A stretch of DNA of 64,000 nucleotides, taken from Anaerolineaceae bacterium (GTDB lineage: Bacteria > Chloroflexota > Anaerolineae > Aggregatilineales > Phototrophicaceae). The translations under genes were made by a program, and so were the position numbers. The stretch lies in NCBI GenBank assembly GCA_020634165.1, contig JACKCF010000001.1, positions 310,001 through 374,000 on the forward strand. Direction: 5' to 3'. Below the pieces are notes generated by a model, which worked only from the letters and a program-made list of their open reading frames with translations, made no database searches and had not been told where the DNA came from. Below, in pieces: positions 43,594 through 52,680 of the stretch. Numbering within the stretch: position 1 is the first letter of the stretch; each line of letters starts with the position of its first letter.

Positions 43594-43633
43594 ACTTTGT
43601 GTCTTTGTGTCTTTGCTTCTTGGCGACTTTGCG

Positions 43634-44476
43634 TTATGCGGTTAATACCTTCTTCAACCACATGCCCCCATACAGCGGACGACTCAGCAGCCACAATGCC
43701 ACCATCGCGAGCCATCCGTGATGCTTGCGCACATACACCAGCAAATCGCGATAATAAATGCGCGTCGCATTCCAATTCTGGGTCGCCGCTTTCTCATGAT
43801 GCGTGATCTGGGCCGCTGTCAAATAGCGAAACGGTCGCTTTATGCGTTGGGCGAGGTCATCTTCAGGGAAGTAGAGCAGCAATTCATCATCCAGCAGAAT
43901 GTCCTTGCGCCTCATCAATGTGCAGCTACCAGGGATGACCTCGACGTCATGGTCACTTTCGCGATCCCATTCGCTGTACCAGTGATGCTCATCAAGTTGC
44001 TTTCGCCAATCCGCGAAAAATGTCAGCGGTGTATGTTTGACGAACAAATACGCCAGCGTCGGAATGCGGCTGCATGTGCGTTGAATACTGCCGTCAGGAT
44101 AGCGCATCTGGGCGGTACAGCCTGCATATTCGGGGTGTGATTCTACGAAGTTGAGCAGGATTGCAAGCGCGTCCTCAGCGACGACGGTGTCAGGGTTCAG
44201 CAGCAGAACGGTGTCGCCTGTCGCCGCCCGAATACCAATGTTGTTGCCGCCGCAAAACCAGGTGTTGCTCGTTTGGGCCAGCAATGTGACCTGTGGAAAT
44301 GCTTCTATGACCATCGCCGCACTGCCGTCGCTGGACGCATTATCGACCACAATCACTTCGAGGTCGCTTTGGGGGAGCGTTTGCTGCATCAACGACTGCA
44401 AACAAGCCCGCAGCAAATCGCGTGTGTTGTAATTAACGATGACGACAGACAAGCGCGGCATCAGTCTAGCAACCAC
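43634..44476 (-). CDS. GT2 family glycosyltransferase (rhamnosyltransferase-like)
   Basis: 280 residues. GT-A fold with PRLSVVIVNYNTRDLLRACL at the N-terminus, VVDNASSDGSAAMV, the donor-binding WFCGGNNIGIRAATGD and LLLNPDTVVAEDAL (DxD-like), and a later FPEDDLAQRIKRPFRY catalytic segment. This subgroup adds rhamnose or related deoxysugars to surface polysaccharides. No TM anchor; a hydrophobic C-terminal helix (WLAMVALWLLSRPL) may touch the membrane. The MPRLSV Met at residue 6 is an alternative start. Same strand as the next glycosyltransferase, 162 bases apart, with a full family-B repeat between. Confidence 0.9.
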   Translation of the reverse strand: MVARLMPRLSVVIVNYNTRDLLRACLQSLMQQTLPQSDLEVIVVDNASSDGSAAMVIEAFPQVTLLAQTSNTWFCGGNNIGIRAATGDTVLLLNPDTVVAEDALAILLNFVESHPEYAGCTAQMRYPDGSIQRTCSRIPTLAYLFVKHTPLTFFADWRKQLDEHHWYSEWDRESDHDVEVIPGSCTLMRRKDILLDDELLLYFPEDDLAQRIKRPFRYLTAAQITHHEKAATQNWNATRIYYRDLLVYVRKHHGWLAMVALWLLSRPLYGGMWLKKVLTA

Positions 44477-44516
44477 CGACTTTTGTGCTCAATGTGAGTC
44501 TTGCAGGCTGGACGCC

Positions 44517-44619
44517 CATTCTCAGTCCTTCTCCCATGAGGTGGAAGGATGCCTTTCTTATCCAGGTGGTAGCAGGTTCAAGTCCCCTCACCTCATGGGG
44601 AGGGGATTTAGGGGTGGGG
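44517..44619 (+). repeat. Dispersed 110-bp repeat, full copy (family B, copy 5)
   Basis: Same orientation and order as 13327: CCATGAGGTGGAAGGATGCC, a variable middle, then CCCCTCACCTCATGGGGAGG and GATTTAGGGGTGGGG. The middle 20-25 bases differ between copies. Confidence 0.85.
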
Positions 44620-44638
44620 TTTCGGGCCAAATTCATCA

Positions 44639-45775
44639 TCACCCTAGTAAGTCCTCAATCGCATCCAGACGCTGCTCATAAGTGTGATGCTTGAGGGCGC
44701 GTTCACGTCCGGCTTCTGCGATCTGTTGGCGCTCGTCAGGATGATCCAGGTAGTACCTGACTTTTTTGCGCAGGTCGTCCAGATCGCTGTAGGTGACGAG
44801 ATGAGCGCCATCATAAAACCACTCATGCACACCTGGTCGATCATCCGTGATCTGGAAAGCACCAACACCAGCCGCCTCGAACAGGCGCATATTGCCGCCA
44901 TAACGCATAAAGTTGCCGTGTACATTTAGGCTGATGGTGCTGCCACTCAGCACGCGGAACATCTCCAATCCCAATGCTGACCCGCGCACATAGGGTTTGA
45001 GCATTGAGGGGGCATCGTGGACGCTCCACAGTCCCAGGTCGAAATCTGTCAGGGCGTTCAGGGCATCGACGCGCTCGCTGTACAGATTTTCCGGCAGCAG
45101 CGTGCCCACAAAGGTGACATCACAGGCATACCGTTGTTTCTCTTCGTCGCTAAGTACTTGCGGCTTATGAAACTCCGGGTCGATGGCCGATAGGGGCAGG
45201 CATTCTGCTTTCTTGGCACCTAGTTCCAGCCACTGAATCCCATGATAGAAGTCATTCACCAGCACCAGATCATACAGGGTGGCCGCATCGCGTTCGATCT
45301 GGCTGCTGAACACAATCGGTGAAACACCGGTCGCATACACGATTTTGCAGTCATATTTCTGCTTGAGCGTTTGCAGCGTCTCAGGGAAAATCTCGCGGTT
45401 GTCGCCGACCATCCACACAATTTCCGGCTTGAAGGCTTTGGCGCGTTCCAGCAGATTTTTGTTGCGCTGGCGCAGGTCGGGATTGGTGTGCGCGGGTAGG
45501 CGGCGCATCACCGCCTGGGCCACTTTCTGTGGCGTGATGCCTTCAGAGAATCGGTCAGCCTGTAAACGACGTATATCCTGTGGGCCATACCCTGGTAAAT
45601 TGCGCCAGAAGACATCCAGCCTGTAGCCACGCCGCAGCATCGCTCGTTCCAGATAATGCTGACGCAGGCTGGTTGGGAACAGCGGCAGAGGTGCGCCTTC
45701 TGCCACCGATGCGTAATCTGCAAGGAGCTGTTGAGGATGGTGCAAGTTGGCTACGAATAGGATATGGTGAGGCAT
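44639..45775 (-). CDS. CgeB-like / group-1 glycosyltransferase
   Basis: 378 residues with the layout of CgeB/spore-maturation-type GT-B glycosyltransferases. The N-terminal domain has MPHHILFVANLHHPQQLLAD and VLVNDFYHGIQWLELGAKKA, with LPLSAIDPEFHKP in the middle. The C-terminal donor domain has VTFVGTLLPENLYSERVDAL, SLNVHGNFMRYGGNMRLFEA and GAFQITDDRPGVHEWF. The acidic EA-x-G-x-GAFQITD pattern is the donor site. It probably decorates surface glycans together with the GT2 enzyme downstream; the sugar and acceptor are unknown. Whether the two genes share a transcript is unsure because of the repeat between them. Confidence 0.87.
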   Translation of the reverse strand: MPHHILFVANLHHPQQLLADYASVAEGAPLPLFPTSLRQHYLERAMLRRGYRLDVFWRNLPGYGPQDIRRLQADRFSEGITPQKVAQAVMRRLPAHTNPDLRQRNKNLLERAKAFKPEIVWMVGDNREIFPETLQTLKQKYDCKIVYATGVSPIVFSSQIERDAATLYDLVLVNDFYHGIQWLELGAKKAECLPLSAIDPEFHKPQVLSDEEKQRYACDVTFVGTLLPENLYSERVDALNALTDFDLGLWSVHDAPSMLKPYVRGSALGLEMFRVLSGSTISLNVHGNFMRYGGNMRLFEAAGVGAFQITDDRPGVHEWFYDGAHLVTYSDLDDLRKKVRYYLDHPDERQQIAEAGRERALKHHTYEQRLDAIEDLLG

Positions 45776-46064
45776 AGTGTCAATTTGCCTGTTCAGGCGC
45801 TGTAATTGTGCTCCGGCTAGTGATTACATAGCCGCTCACAAAGTGACGAACATCCTTAAACTGTACCGATAGTCAGGATGACTGTCCACTGCGAAAGTGT
45901 CAGGTGCCAGGTTACACTCACTTCTTTACTTAAGCGTTATGGCATTCGGCGGAACATCATTCTGGGTGGATAGGCAAATTGTGGAACTAAATATTGATAA
46001 GTCGAGTATCGCATTCCCAAAATCGGCTCCCAAAACGCATGCAACGCAGGAGACAACGAAACTC

Positions 46065-48038
46065 ATGTTTGAACTGGGGCGAGACATCACCAACGACCCT
46101 ACCGCCGCAACCGCCCGTGAGTGGCTCGTTACGAATGGCATAGGTGGCTATGCCAGTGGCACAGTCAGCGGCGCACTGACGCGCACGTATCATGCCACGC
46201 TGGTCGCCGCTTTAAAGCCGCCGCTGGGGCGCATCGCGCTTTTCAGCAAATTTGATGAAATGGCTGTCTATGACGGTCAGCGCTACGACCTCTATACCAA
46301 CCAATGGTATGACCAGACCGCCTGCACGCCTAAAGGCTACACCCACATCGAGCGCTTCTATCTGGATGATGCCGCGACCCCAACCTGGGAGTTCGCTATC
46401 GGCGATGCGCGCCTGCGGAAGCGTATCTGGATGCAATATGGCTCGAACACAACCTATGTCCAGTACACGCTGCTGAATGCGCGCCAGCCTCTGCGGTTGG
46501 AAATGCACGCCATGCTGCAATATCGCGATCATCATGCGGTTGCGCGTGCCCGTAACTGGAAGATGATGATTACGCCTGTCGAGCACGGCCTACAGGTCGA
46601 TGCCTATTATGAAGCGCTGCCTTATTACCTGCTCAGTGATGCAGCGACCATCCAACCAGAACACACATGGTATCAGGATTACTGGCTGAGTAAAGAAGCC
46701 TATCGCGGCCTGCCTGACCTGACCGATAGCCTCTATGGTGGTTTTGTTTCGGCGGACCTGGAACCAGGGCAGAGCGTGACGATGGTCATCTCAACTGAGC
46801 CGGATGCATCGCTTGATGGTGATGCCGCCTATGCCGCCTATGCTGAACGTGCTGCCTGCCTCATCAAGCAGGCGCAACTCAAGGATGTGCCCGATACAAT
46901 TAAGCACCTCGTTCTGGCAGCGGATCAGTTCATCGTGCGTCGCGTCGCCAATGGCGATATGGACGGTCGCTCCGTTATCGCGGGTTATCCCTGGTTCAGC
47001 GACTGGGGCCGCGACACCATGATCGCGCTGCCTGGGCTGGCGATTGCAACAGGCCGCGAGCGCGAAGCTGCCCGAATCCTGCGCACCTATAGCAACTACA
47101 TCAGCCAGGGCATGCTGCCGAACACGTTCCCCAATGGCGACGATGAACCTGGCTACAACACTGTCGATGCCATGCTCTGGTACTTTAATGCGATTGCTGC
47201 CTACTACGAAGCCAGTAGCGACCTTGACCTTGTGCGTGACCTCTATCCCATTTTGCAGGATGTGATTCGCTGGCATCAGGAAGGCACGCGCTACGGTATC
47301 AGGGTCGATAGCGAAGATGGCCTGCTCTATGCTGGGGAAGAAGGCATCAACCTGACCTGGATGGATGCCAAGATCGAAGCCTGGGTGGTGACGCCGCGCC
47401 AGGGTAAAGCGGTCGAAATCAATGCGCTGTGGTACAACGCCCTGCGTCACATGGCGGATTTCGCACGACTGCTGGGCGAAACGGATGCCGACGAATACGA
47501 CAGCGCTGCCAATCTGGCACAGTCAAACTTCGGCAAATTCTGGTACAAAAAAGGTGGCTACTGCTACGATGTCATCGATGGCCCCGACGGCGCCGACGCC
47601 ACGCTGCGTCCCAACCAGATTTTCGCGGTTTCCTTACCCAACAGCCCGCTCTCCGATGACCAGCAAAAAGCGGTCGTAGAAGTCTGCTCACGCGATCTGC
47701 TGACCTCATACGGCCTGCGCAGCCTGTCACCCCATTCAGAGCATTATGCAGCGTCCTATGGTGGCGATCCTTTCGAGCGTGATTCCGTCTATCATCAGGG
47801 ACCCGTCTGGGGTTGGTTGATCGGCCCCTATGTCGAAGCCTATGCTCGTGTCACTGGCGACAAGGCCAAAGCCCGCGCCTTCCTTCAGCCGCTGCTGGAC
47901 CATCTCGGTTCGTCGGATTGCATCGGCAGCATGAACGAAATTTTTGACGGGGATGCACCCCATACGCCGCGCGGCGCTTTCGCCCAGGCCTGGACCGTCG
48001 CTGAAGTCCTGCGTACCTGGCGCAAATTGAGCGAGTAA
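46065..48038 (+). CDS. Glycogen debranching enzyme (amylo-alpha-1,6-glucosidase)
   Basis: 657 residues from the ATG at 46065, with AGGAG about 12 bases upstream; a longer GTG frame from 45897 adds a stretch with no domain. N-terminal domain: REWLVTNGIGGYASGTVSGA, typical of archaeal/bacterial GDE. C-terminal (alpha/alpha)6 barrel of GH133 type: AGYPWFSDWGRDTMIALPGL, LPNTFPNGDDEPGYNTVDAM, LTWMDAKI and YHQGPVWGWLIGPYVEA. It removes alpha-1,6 branch glucose from limit dextrins during glycogen use. PFK is encoded 1 kb further on in the other direction, consistent with local carbon-storage use. Confidence 0.93.
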   Translation: MFELGRDITNDPTAATAREWLVTNGIGGYASGTVSGALTRTYHATLVAALKPPLGRIALFSKFDEMAVYDGQRYDLYTNQWYDQTACTPKGYTHIERFYLDDAATPTWEFAIGDARLRKRIWMQYGSNTTYVQYTLLNARQPLRLEMHAMLQYRDHHAVARARNWKMMITPVEHGLQVDAYYEALPYYLLSDAATIQPEHTWYQDYWLSKEAYRGLPDLTDSLYGGFVSADLEPGQSVTMVISTEPDASLDGDAAYAAYAERAACLIKQAQLKDVPDTIKHLVLAADQFIVRRVANGDMDGRSVIAGYPWFSDWGRDTMIALPGLAIATGREREAARILRTYSNYISQGMLPNTFPNGDDEPGYNTVDAMLWYFNAIAAYYEASSDLDLVRDLYPILQDVIRWHQEGTRYGIRVDSEDGLLYAGEEGINLTWMDAKIEAWVVTPRQGKAVEINALWYNALRHMADFARLLGETDADEYDSAANLAQSNFGKFWYKKGGYCYDVIDGPDGADATLRPNQIFAVSLPNSPLSDDQQKAVVEVCSRDLLTSYGLRSLSPHSEHYAASYGGDPFERDSVYHQGPVWGWLIGPYVEAYARVTGDKAKARAFLQPLLDHLGSSDCIGSMNEIFDGDAPHTPRGAFAQAWTVAEVLRTWRKLSE

Positions 48039-48043
48039 CATTT

Positions 48044-48454
48044 GTGGATGGTGATGTTGCTGGTAACAGTCGTTATCCATTTTTAGGCATTATTGCTGTT
48101 CTGTTCATCATGCTTTTCCCTATGTTAGCCTGTGTGCAGGATTGCATGGGGGTAACATTTAGGGTTGAAGGTTTCATTGTCGATGAACAGGGGATGCCGA
48201 TTGAGGGTGCTGCTATCAGAGCGTGGAACAATGGCTCATATGGAGAACCTCCGTTTGAATTTAATGTGGCAAGTGATGAAAACGGTTACTTCCAGACAGA
48301 TAACACATTCAGCTATGGCTGTACAAGTTTTCAGATCGACATTATTGCCGATAGCTATGTGACCCAAACGCTCACCTACTATCCTCCAGCAAACGAAAAC
48401 ACTAATGAACTGCCGGAAGAAATCACAGTAGTGCTTCAGTCCGCTACGAATTAG
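48044..48454 (+). CDS. Small lipoprotein with carboxypeptidase-regulatory-like domain
   Basis: 136 residues from a GTG at 48044, five bases after the debranching enzyme stop. A hydrophobic segment (PFLGIIAVLFIMLFPMLAC) ends in a lipobox-like MLAC with Cys30. A single beta-sandwich follows (GFIVDEQGMPIEGAAIRAWN ... SDENGYFQTD), the pattern of carboxypeptidase regulatory-like (Ig-related) domains. Two further Cys may pair. The role is probably surface binding; no partner is evident. The domain call is a pattern judgement. Confidence 0.65.
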   Translation: MDGDVAGNSRYPFLGIIAVLFIMLFPMLACVQDCMGVTFRVEGFIVDEQGMPIEGAAIRAWNNGSYGEPPFEFNVASDENGYFQTDNTFSYGCTSFQIDIIADSYVTQTLTYYPPANENTNELPEEITVVLQSATN

Positions 48455-48505
48455 CGCGCTGTCATTGATCCTCCGCAAAATTGAAATTGCTCGTGTATAA
48501 ACAGC

Positions 48506-48533
48506 GTAGTGGCAAGGCATGCCTTGCCACTAC
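48506..48533. repeat. Perfect 28-base palindrome (family A)
   Basis: GTAGTGGCAAGGCA at 48506-48519 is followed directly by its exact reverse complement, with no spacer. Intergenic, between two small plus-strand genes. Confidence 0.85.
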
Positions 48534-48563
48534 AAATACGCTGTTGCTAGAAACAGAAATGCC

Positions 48564-48848
48564 ATGACTGAAACCAAACGCTTCTTACTATGTGCTTCTG
48601 CCTACTTTGTAAGCGCGACTATGTCTTTTTTCGCATTAGGCTTGTGCTCTCGATTTGTCTTTACCTATATCATTCGCGACGATCAATTGCCTCGAATCGC
48701 CATCGGCTTTCTGTTGATGGTGATCTTTTCGGTTCTCTCCGCATTCATCATCGGACCTATCATGACCTACATCGCCATGATCTGGTACGACCGCCACATT
48801 GGCTACAAACAGAAACGTAAAAAGCCGCCCATCCCAGTCGAGGAATAA
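48564..48848 (+). CDS. Small two-TM membrane protein
   Basis: 94 residues from the ATG at 48564. TM helices at about residues 8-32 and 42-68 (AIGFLLMVIFSVLSAFIIGP), then a basic Lys/Arg tail (YKQKRKKPPIPVEE). No family recognised. An upstream in-frame ATG at 48519 lies inside the palindrome and is unlikely to be used. The GCCGC...GCGGC hairpin spanning its stop codon, with a following T-run, may help terminate it. Confidence 0.55.
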   Translation: MTETKRFLLCASAYFVSATMSFFALGLCSRFVFTYIIRDDQLPRIAIGFLLMVIFSVLSAFIIGPIMTYIAMIWYDRHIGYKQKRKKPPIPVEE

Positions 48849-48863
48849 GCGGCCTGTTTTTGC

Positions 48864-48910
48864 AAATATAAGTCCCTCGTCCTGTGGGAGAGGGATTTAG
48901 GGTGAGGGTC
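48864..48910 (+). repeat. Dispersed repeat, half copy (family B, copy 6)
   Basis: AATATAAGTCCCTCGTCCTG and GAGGGATTTAGGGTGAGGG match the right half of the full element. It runs exactly up to the stop codon of the PFK gene. Confidence 0.75.
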
Positions 48911-50076
48911 TAGTACAGGAACATCGGCTTGCCCAGGATGTGGCGCACCTTGGGTCGATATTCTTTCTTGTCATACAGTTCGTCTACATCCACCCGCTTG
49001 ACGCCGCTGGTGACGGTGCTCATCGGCACATGGGTATAGGTGCCGTCGCGCAGGGCCACCATGCGCCCGCTGGAACCGGAAATTGTCAGGTCCATCGCCA
49101 GGTTAGCGTAGTTGGTGCCGACCATGAGGTCAAGCGCGTCAGGAACGCCGGAGCGCATCAGGTAACCCAGGCGCTGGCTGATGATGTTCTGTCCGGTGAT
49201 CTTCTTAAGGGCCTCGCCCGTAATCTCACCGATGCCGCCCAGCTTCCGATGGCCATAAGCATCCGTTTCGCCAAATTCGACGACCTTGCCACCGACGATA
49301 TGGGCGCCTTCACTGACCGTGACCATCGCGTAGTTGCTGGGATTATCGAGTTTATCTTTAAGCACGAGTTCTGCAAGCACTTCCGGATCAAACGGCACTT
49401 CGGAAATCAGCGCACGGTCGACGCCAGCCAGATAGGAGCTAATCAGGCTGGTTTCACCGCTGTTGCGGCCAAATAGCTCGATAACCGCGATACGCTCATG
49501 CGAGCCGGTGCTGGTACGCAGTTGGTTGATGAACTGTACGCTGCGCGTCACCGCGGTGCTAAAGCCGATGCAGTAGTCGGTGCCATAGACATCATTGTCC
49601 ATCGTCTTGGGGATGGCCACCACCGGGAAGCCTTCGCTGTGCAGGCGTTCGCCATAGCTCAGGGTGTCATCACCACCGATGGGGATGAGCGTATCAATCT
49701 TGAGGAATTCCAGGTTTTTGAGCACATGCGGCGTAAAGTCGCGCAGCCGTGTGTCGGATTCTTCCGCTTCTGGGTGCTCAGGATCGCGCAAAAACTCAGG
49801 AACCTGATTCGGCTTGACCTTGCTTGGCTGGGTACGACTCGTATGCAGGAAGGTGCCGCCGGTGCGGTCGATGGTACGCACGATTTTGCGGTCCAGCTTA
49901 ATAAAGTGCCTGTCGAATGTCTCCGGGTCATCCGGGTTGAGTTCAAAAATACCGCCCCAACCTCGGCGCAGACCGATGACCTCATGGCCATCATCAATCG
50001 CGCGGTTAACAACTGCTTTAATTGTCGGGTTCAAACCAGGGACATCACCGCCGCCTGTCAAAATACCAATTCTCAT
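48910..50076 (-). CDS. 6-phosphofructokinase, PPi-type signature
   Basis: 388-residue PfkA-family enzyme phosphorylating fructose 6-phosphate in glycolysis. The N-terminal nucleotide/PPi site is GILTGGGDVPGLNPTI. Two residues decide the phosphoryl donor in this family: here they are Asp137 in GGDDT and Lys157 in PKTMDND, where ATP-dependent E. coli PfkA has Gly104 and Gly124. Asp plus Lys is the pattern of PPi-dependent enzymes, so a reversible, PPi-using enzyme is likely. The length (388, versus about 320 for PfkA) fits the long bacterial PPi or mixed group, with an insert near residues 85-112. The gene stands alone; the 206 bases upstream hold its promoter. Confidence 0.93.
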   Translation of the reverse strand: MRIGILTGGGDVPGLNPTIKAVVNRAIDDGHEVIGLRRGWGGIFELNPDDPETFDRHFIKLDRKIVRTIDRTGGTFLHTSRTQPSKVKPNQVPEFLRDPEHPEAEESDTRLRDFTPHVLKNLEFLKIDTLIPIGGDDTLSYGERLHSEGFPVVAIPKTMDNDVYGTDYCIGFSTAVTRSVQFINQLRTSTGSHERIAVIELFGRNSGETSLISSYLAGVDRALISEVPFDPEVLAELVLKDKLDNPSNYAMVTVSEGAHIVGGKVVEFGETDAYGHRKLGGIGEITGEALKKITGQNIISQRLGYLMRSGVPDALDLMVGTNYANLAMDLTISGSSGRMVALRDGTYTHVPMSTVTSGVKRVDVDELYDKKEYRPKVRHILGKPMFLY

Positions 50077-50282
50077 CGTAAAAGTCCTTTTAATGCATCA
50101 CTATTCAATGGCAGGGCACTGTATGCCTACAGACCGCTACAATTTAACCTGCCCATCGCGTCATGAACAAGTCACCTTTCGATTTTACCTTAGTGAAGCC
50201 GTTTCAGTCAGGTTTACGCGCCTAGAGTAACGTCTGTCAATAAAAATTGTGTTTTCTATCATAAGCCCCGCTGATGTGTCGA

Positions 50283-51503
50283 TCAGGCGGAATGCGCAGG
50301 TGAAGCGTTGAGTGAACGCATTTGCAGCATCACAACCGCGATCAGGGCCAGTATCGCACCCGATAAGAACGGCGCGGCTGGACCAAACACCTGCCACAGA
50401 ATACCCGCCAGCAGGCTCGCGGGCAGGGCCATCAGCCCGACGACAGCATTGTAAAGGCCATAGGCTGTGCCGCGCTTTTCTGACGGTACCAGGTCCGCGA
50501 CGAACGCTTTAGCCGTACCTTCCACAGCCGCATAGTAGATGCCGTATAGGGCGTACACCAGCCAGATTTGCCAGCCGGTATTTGCTCCCGCAAAGCCCAG
50601 GTAGATCAGTCCGTAAGCCAGCCAGCCCCCAACAATCAGGCGTCTGCGCCCGACCTTATCCGACCATGCGCCCAGCGGCCCCGATAGCACCGCATAAACC
50701 AGATTGAAGGTAATCAGCATCGCCGTGATGCCAACCACACTCAGGCCACGTTCCTGCGCCCGCAGCACCAAAAACGCATCTGCCGAGTTGCCCAGTGTGA
50801 ACACGGCGATCACCAGCAGGAAATACTTGAAATCGGAGTTGAATCCCGCCAGCGATAGGCGCAGGGCTGAGGTTTTCTTCTCGCTGCGAACATCGCGCGC
50901 ATAGCCGATCAGCACCGCTACCGCCAGCAGCGCCGGAATCGTGCTGACGATGACCAGCGTCTGGAACGTTTCGCGCGTCAGGGCGACGGATTCCGCCTGC
51001 GTGGCCAATACCACGATCAGCGCCAGGGTTAGCCCCAACACGGCTCCGGCAGTGTCTCCGGCCCGATGCAGCCCAAACGCCAGACCTCGGTGTTCCGGCT
51101 GAATGCTGTCAGCGATCAGGGCATCGCGGGGCGAGGTGCGGATGCCTTTGCCAACGCGGTCAGCAAAGCGCACCAGCAATACGCCACCCCACGTACTCGC
51201 AAAATACAGGAACGGCTTGCTCACTGCGGAAATACCGTATCCAGCAACGGCCAACCACTTGCGGCTGCTCAACCTGTCCGACAACCAGCCGGAAGCCAGC
51301 TTCAATAGCGACGAGGTTGTTTCCGCAATCCCTTCAATCAGCCCGATGAGTGCGGTTGGCGTGCCCAGCACATTCGCCAGGAACAGTGGCAGCAAAGTCA
51401 GCAGCATCTCGCTGGAGACATCGGTTAGAAAACTGGTAGCTGTTGCTGCCCACACATTTCGTGGCAAAGTTTTGAGAGGGTTGCTATTCTCTTGGGGGGT
51501 CAT
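50283..51503 (-). CDS. MFS transporter
   Basis: 406 residues, 12 predicted TM helices. Hallmarks include the loop 2-3 motif GWLSDRLSSRKWLAVAGYG and its counterpart in the second half, GAWSDKVGRRRLIVGGWL, plus ADRVGKGIRTSPRDALIADS after helix 4. This last motif is typical of an MFS subgroup annotated as drug- or sugar-efflux-like in many bacteria; the substrate is unknown. The start ATG at 51503 follows a purine-rich AAGAGAAT. Monocistronic. Confidence 0.9.
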   Translation of the reverse strand: MTPQENSNPLKTLPRNVWAATATSFLTDVSSEMLLTLLPLFLANVLGTPTALIGLIEGIAETTSSLLKLASGWLSDRLSSRKWLAVAGYGISAVSKPFLYFASTWGGVLLVRFADRVGKGIRTSPRDALIADSIQPEHRGLAFGLHRAGDTAGAVLGLTLALIVVLATQAESVALTRETFQTLVIVSTIPALLAVAVLIGYARDVRSEKKTSALRLSLAGFNSDFKYFLLVIAVFTLGNSADAFLVLRAQERGLSVVGITAMLITFNLVYAVLSGPLGAWSDKVGRRRLIVGGWLAYGLIYLGFAGANTGWQIWLVYALYGIYYAAVEGTAKAFVADLVPSEKRGTAYGLYNAVVGLMALPASLLAGILWQVFGPAAPFLSGAILALIAVVMLQMRSLNASPAHSA

Positions 51504-51657
51504 AATTAGCGAGCGATTCGACTAAGGTGAAAAAGTCGATTATAGCTCGCAAATGCGTTGTTGGGGGAACAACAAAAAATGGTTATTAGATGGTTTTGTG
51601 ATCTGCGAACCTTTGTGGTTCAATATGTTTTTCTTCAAGTCGTTGGTATGACTAGCA

Positions 51658-52680
51658 ATGCCTGACATTACAACCTTCATTGAAAGCGCCATGCAGCAGC
51701 GCCATATCCCCGGTGCTGCCCTGGCAATACTGCGTGGCGATGATGTTCTCTACGAGGGCTATCATGGGCTGGCGAACCTGGAGCATAACGTTCCAGTCGT
51801 GCCAGATACTATCTGGGAAATTGCCTCGCTCACCAAGCCCTTTACAGCACAGACCGTCCTGCTGCTGGCCGACGAGGGCCGCATCAATCTGGATGCGCCA
51901 TTAGCAGCCTACGTGCCGGACCTGCCGCATGCCTGGCGCACAATCACACCGCGCCACTGCCTGTCGCATCAATCGGGCATTCCTTCTTATACGGACGCCA
52001 TCAACTACTGGGAACATGCCCGCAAAGATAAGACACATGCCGAAGTTTTGGCACTGGTCAAAGATCAGCCCGTGCTGTTCCCGCCTGGCCAGCGTAATAA
52101 CTATGACAACACTGGCTACTATGTGCTCGGCATGATGATCGAAGCCACCACAGGCATAAGCTACGGTGAAGTGGTCCAGGAGAGAGTTTGCGCGCCCTTG
52201 GGTCTGGTCCATACACGCGCCAACGACTACCGCATGATTATGCCGAACCGGTCCGCAGGCTATAACTACGAGGACGACCTGCTCGTCAATAAGCCGCCCT
52301 ACAGCACATCGAATACGTTCAGCGGTGGCATATTGGTGACGACCCTCTCCGATTTGATGCAGTGGGGGCGATCACTACAGCCGGATGTCCTGATGCCTGC
52401 CGCAACCTTAGACAAAATGCTCACGCCTTATCCGTCTAAAGATGGCAATGAGCGCCAATTCAACTACACCATGTGCCTGGGCTGGTATCTGGTCGATCAT
52501 GAATTTGGCCGCTTTATTGGCCACAATGGTTCGATAGTTGGTTTTGCCTCGGCCTTTGCCTACTTCCCGGAGCGTGATCTGACGCTGATCAGCCTGTGTA
52601 ACCAGGGCAGCGTCAAGATGCCACATGCCCTGATCTTTGACACAGCGCGACATCTGCTGCCGGAACTTTCTAGCGCTTAA
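51658..52680 (+). CDS. Serine hydrolase, beta-lactamase class C fold
   Basis: 340 residues. Catalytic SxxK is SLTK (Ser57, Lys60), the Tyr motif is YDN in NNYDNTGYYVLG (about 147), and the third motif is HNG in IGHNGSIVGF near 293. These are the three motifs of the penicillin-binding-protein-like/class C family, which covers esterases, D-aminopeptidases and carboxypeptidases as well as lactamases. No signal peptide, so it is probably cytoplasmic and not a resistance enzyme. The 3' end overlaps the end of the convergent reductase gene by 11 bases. Confidence 0.88.
   Translation: MPDITTFIESAMQQRHIPGAALAILRGDDVLYEGYHGLANLEHNVPVVPDTIWEIASLTKPFTAQTVLLLADEGRINLDAPLAAYVPDLPHAWRTITPRHCLSHQSGIPSYTDAINYWEHARKDKTHAEVLALVKDQPVLFPPGQRNNYDNTGYYVLGMMIEATTGISYGEVVQERVCAPLGLVHTRANDYRMIMPNRSAGYNYEDDLLVNKPPYSTSNTFSGGILVTTLSDLMQWGRSLQPDVLMPAATLDKMLTPYPSKDGNERQFNYTMCLGWYLVDHEFGRFIGHNGSIVGFASAFAYFPERDLTLISLCNQGSVKMPHALIFDTARHLLPELSSA

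Noticed and set aside
51658..52680. Beta-lactamase resistance gene
   Set aside because: No signal peptide, and class C-fold serine hydrolases are mostly not lactamases.
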